Origin: Enterobacter sp. SA187
GTDB lineage: Bacteria; Pseudomonadota; Gammaproteobacteria; Enterobacterales; Enterobacteriaceae
NCBI RefSeq assembly: GCF_001888805.2
Contig: NZ_CP019113.1
Span: forward strand, 2,480,001 to 2,544,000
Length of the DNA stretch: 64,000 nucleotides
Reading direction: 5' to 3'
In this document: positions 62,382-64,000 of the stretch, piece by piece
Numbering within the stretch: position 1 is the first letter of the stretch
Layout: each line of letters begins with the position of its first letter
The notes under the pieces: model-generated
Told to the model about the DNA's origin: nothing
Database searches by the model: none
The model's input: only the letters and a program-made list of their open reading frames with translations
Position numbers and translations under genes: made by a program

Positions 62382-63038
62382 GTGCAGCGAGCGCGTTGTT
62401 ATCTGTTAGGTGAAACGGCTGTCGTGCTTGAACTTGAGCCGCCGGTCACGCTGGCCAGCCAGAAGCGGATCTGGCGACTGGTTCAGCGGGCGATGACCAT
62501 CCCCGATGTGGTGGATGTCATTCCCGGTATGAATAATGTCACCGTGGTATTGCGCGATCCCCAGGGAAACGCGCTGGATGCCATTGAGCGTTTACAGCGC
62601 TGGTGGGAGGAGAGCGAGGCGCTGGAGCCGGATCCGCGCTTGATTGAAATCCCGGTGATCTACGGCAAAGAGGACGGCCCCGATCTGCCGCACGTCGCCA
62701 GCCACTGCGGCCTGAGCGAAAAACAGGTGGTGGAGCTGCACGCGTCGGTGGATTACCAGGTCTGGTTTCTCGGTTTTCAGCCGGGCTTTCCCTATCTTGG
62801 CAGCCTGCCCGCACAGTTAGCGACCCCGCGCCATGCGGAGCCGCGCCTTAGCGTGCCTGCCGGATCGGTGGGCATCGGCGGCGAGCAGACCGGCATCTAT
62901 CCGCTGCCGACGCCCGGCGGCTGGCAGCTGATTGGCCGCACGCCGCTGGCGCTCTTTGATCCGCACAGCGCTGAACCTGTTCTGCTGCGCCCCGGCGACA
63001 CCGTGCGTTTTGTGCCGCAAAAGGAGGGCATATGCTGA
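62382..63038 (+). CDS. pxpB: 5-oxoprolinase subunit PxpB (YbgJ)
   Basis: The 218-residue protein is a subunit of the ATP-dependent 5-oxoprolinase PxpABC, which recycles 5-oxoproline to glutamate. It shows VWFLGFQPGFPYLGSLP and PAGSVGIGGEQTGIYPLPTP. A GTG start at 62382 follows GAGGAG and gives the same length and N-terminus as E. coli; an ATG at 62367 overlaps the ybgI stop but lacks a ribosome site at the right distance. It overlaps pxpC by seven bases. Confidence 0.95.
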   Translation: MQRARCYLLGETAVVLELEPPVTLASQKRIWRLVQRAMTIPDVVDVIPGMNNVTVVLRDPQGNALDAIERLQRWWEESEALEPDPRLIEIPVIYGKEDGPDLPHVASHCGLSEKQVVELHASVDYQVWFLGFQPGFPYLGSLPAQLATPRHAEPRLSVPAGSVGIGGEQTGIYPLPTPGGWQLIGRTPLALFDPHSAEPVLLRPGDTVRFVPQKEGIC

Positions 63039-63964
63039 AGATTATTCGCGCGGGGATGTATACCTCCGTACAGGCCGGAAAACGCAAAGGGCTGCGCCAG
63101 TCCGGCATCAGCTATAGCGGCGCGATGGACGGCCCGGCGCTGGAAATCGCCAATGCGCTGGTGGGCAACGAGGCCGACGCCGCCGCGCTGGAAATTACGC
63201 TCGGCCAGTGCGAAATCGAATTCACCCACGACGGCTGGTTTGCGCTGACCGGCGCAGGCTGCGACGCGCAGCTTGACGGCAAAGCGGTGTGGACCGGCTG
63301 GCGTCAGGCGATGAGCGCAGGGCAGCGTTTGACCCTGAAAAGCCCGCAGCGTGGTATGCGCAGTTATCTGGCCGTGGCGGGCGGGATCGATGTTCCGGAA
63401 GTGATGGGCTCGCGCAGTACCGATTTAAAAACCGGCACCGGCGGCTTTAAGGGCCGGTTGCTGAAAGAGGGCGACGTGCTGCCGGTGCTGCCCGCGTCGC
63501 GGCAGTTCAGCGGTCCGCAGGGCGTCAAACAGTTACTCTGGGGCAACCGCATCCGCGTGCTGCCGGGGCCGGAATATCACTCCTTCGATAAAAACTCCCT
63601 TGAGGCGTTCTGGCGCTTACCCTGGCAGTTAAGCCCGCAGAGTAACCGCATGGGGTATCGTTTACAGGGGGCGCAGCTGACCCGCACCGACACCCGCGAG
63701 CTGCTGTCCCACGGGCTGATCCCCGGCGTCATTCAGGTGCCGCACAACGGTCAGCCGATTGTGCTGATGAACGACGCCCAGACCACCGGCGGCTATCCGC
63801 GTATCGGCTGTGTGATCGAAGCGGATATGTATCATCTTGCGCAGATCCGCCTCGGCGATCCGATCCATTTTGTGCCCTGCACGTTAGAAGAAGCGCTGAA
63901 GGCGCGACGCGAGCAGCGGCTGTTCCTTGACCAGCTGGCTTACGGAGTGCGCGGTGATCGTTGA
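63032..63964 (+). CDS. pxpC: 5-oxoprolinase subunit PxpC (YbgK)
   Basis: The 310-residue protein is the carboxyltransferase-like subunit of the PxpABC 5-oxoprolinase. Typical stretches are GISYSGAMDGPALEIANALV, LAVAGGIDVPEVMGSRSTDL and LMNDAQTTGGYPRIG. Length equals E. coli YbgK. It overlaps the start of pxpA by 11 bases. Confidence 0.97.
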   Translation: MLKIIRAGMYTSVQAGKRKGLRQSGISYSGAMDGPALEIANALVGNEADAAALEITLGQCEIEFTHDGWFALTGAGCDAQLDGKAVWTGWRQAMSAGQRLTLKSPQRGMRSYLAVAGGIDVPEVMGSRSTDLKTGTGGFKGRLLKEGDVLPVLPASRQFSGPQGVKQLLWGNRIRVLPGPEYHSFDKNSLEAFWRLPWQLSPQSNRMGYRLQGAQLTRTDTRELLSHGLIPGVIQVPHNGQPIVLMNDAQTTGGYPRIGCVIEADMYHLAQIRLGDPIHFVPCTLEEALKARREQRLFLDQLAYGVRGDR

Positions 63965-64000
63965 TCTTAATGCCGATCTGGGGGAGGGCGCGGGCTGTGA
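63954..64000 (+). CDS. pxpA: 5-oxoprolinase subunit PxpA (YbgL), 5' end only
   Basis: Only the first 15 codons are inside the window. A GTG start with GGAG upstream gives MIVDLNADLGEGAGC, which matches the N-terminus of the LamB/YcsF family protein PxpA (DLNADLGEG). The gene runs off the right edge. Confidence 0.85.
   Translation, partial: MIVDLNADLGEGAGC

Overview
The window is chromosomal DNA from a member of the Enterobacteriaceae. The backbone genes chiP, fur, fldA, ybfE, ybfF, seqA, pgm, potE, speF, kdpEDCBAF, ybfA, ybgA, phr, ybgI and pxpBCA run in the same order as in Escherichia coli, with E. coli-like protein lengths. I cannot name the genus. No tRNA, rRNA, insertion sequence or CRISPR array was seen.

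The first 40 kb after the 3' end of chiP is a complete, self-contained second flagellar system of the lateral (laf, Flag-2-like) kind, inserted between chiP and fur. In E. coli that interval holds only chiQ, which is absent here. From left to right it holds: flagellin lafA; a fliD-fliS-lafD-fliK-fliL-fliA(lafS)-motA-motB block followed by an NlpC/P60 peptidase; the export and C-ring operon fliM-N-P-Q-R-flhB-flhA on the minus strand; the sigma-54 activator lafK; fliEFGHIJ plus a TagD-like cytidylyltransferase; a minus-strand operon flgM-flgN-(FliB-like)-(three-domain glycosyl/glycerophosphotransferase); flgA; flgBCDEFGHIJ; flgK-flgL-lafW; and a membrane-bound ToxR/CadC-type regulator (lafZ) with a secreted partner.

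The control circuit can largely be read from the sequence. Two textbook sigma-54 promoters precede fliD and flgB. Each has, about 70-90 bp upstream of the expected start, the same operator-like inverted repeat (GCGGAAA-N5-TTTCCGC), a good candidate binding site for LafK. The fliD operon makes the cluster's own sigma-28 (LafS). A shared, non-canonical promoter motif (a -35 element near TTAAGTTT, a spacer of about 12, and a -10 element G(T/C)CGCTTTA) precedes lafA, flgK and flgM, which are classic late flagellar units. The flgM unit also carries the predicted flagellin-modification genes, so filament decoration would be made with the filament.

The most unusual content is a teichoic-acid-like chemistry inside a Gram-negative flagellar locus. 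A glycerol-3-phosphate cytidylyltransferase (TagD family) lies next to an 853-residue protein that fuses a GT2 glycosyltransferase, a GT25 glycosyltransferase and a CDP-glycerol glycerophosphotransferase-like domain. This suggests a glycan with glycerol-phosphate on the flagellin or another surface acceptor. Other notable points are a FlgJ with no muramidase domain beside an NlpC/P60 peptidase, a LafK without an N-terminal receiver, two inverted, strongly structured GC-rich elements between flgM and flgA, and an acuI-like reductase at the island's right edge.

From 41 kb onward the content is conserved core: iron regulation (fur, fldA), replication sequestration (seqA), phosphoglucomutase, inducible ornithine decarboxylation with its ornithine-sensing leader peptide speFL, the Kdp potassium pump with its two-component system and KdpE site, photolyase, and the 5-oxoprolinase genes, the last (pxpA) cut by the window end.
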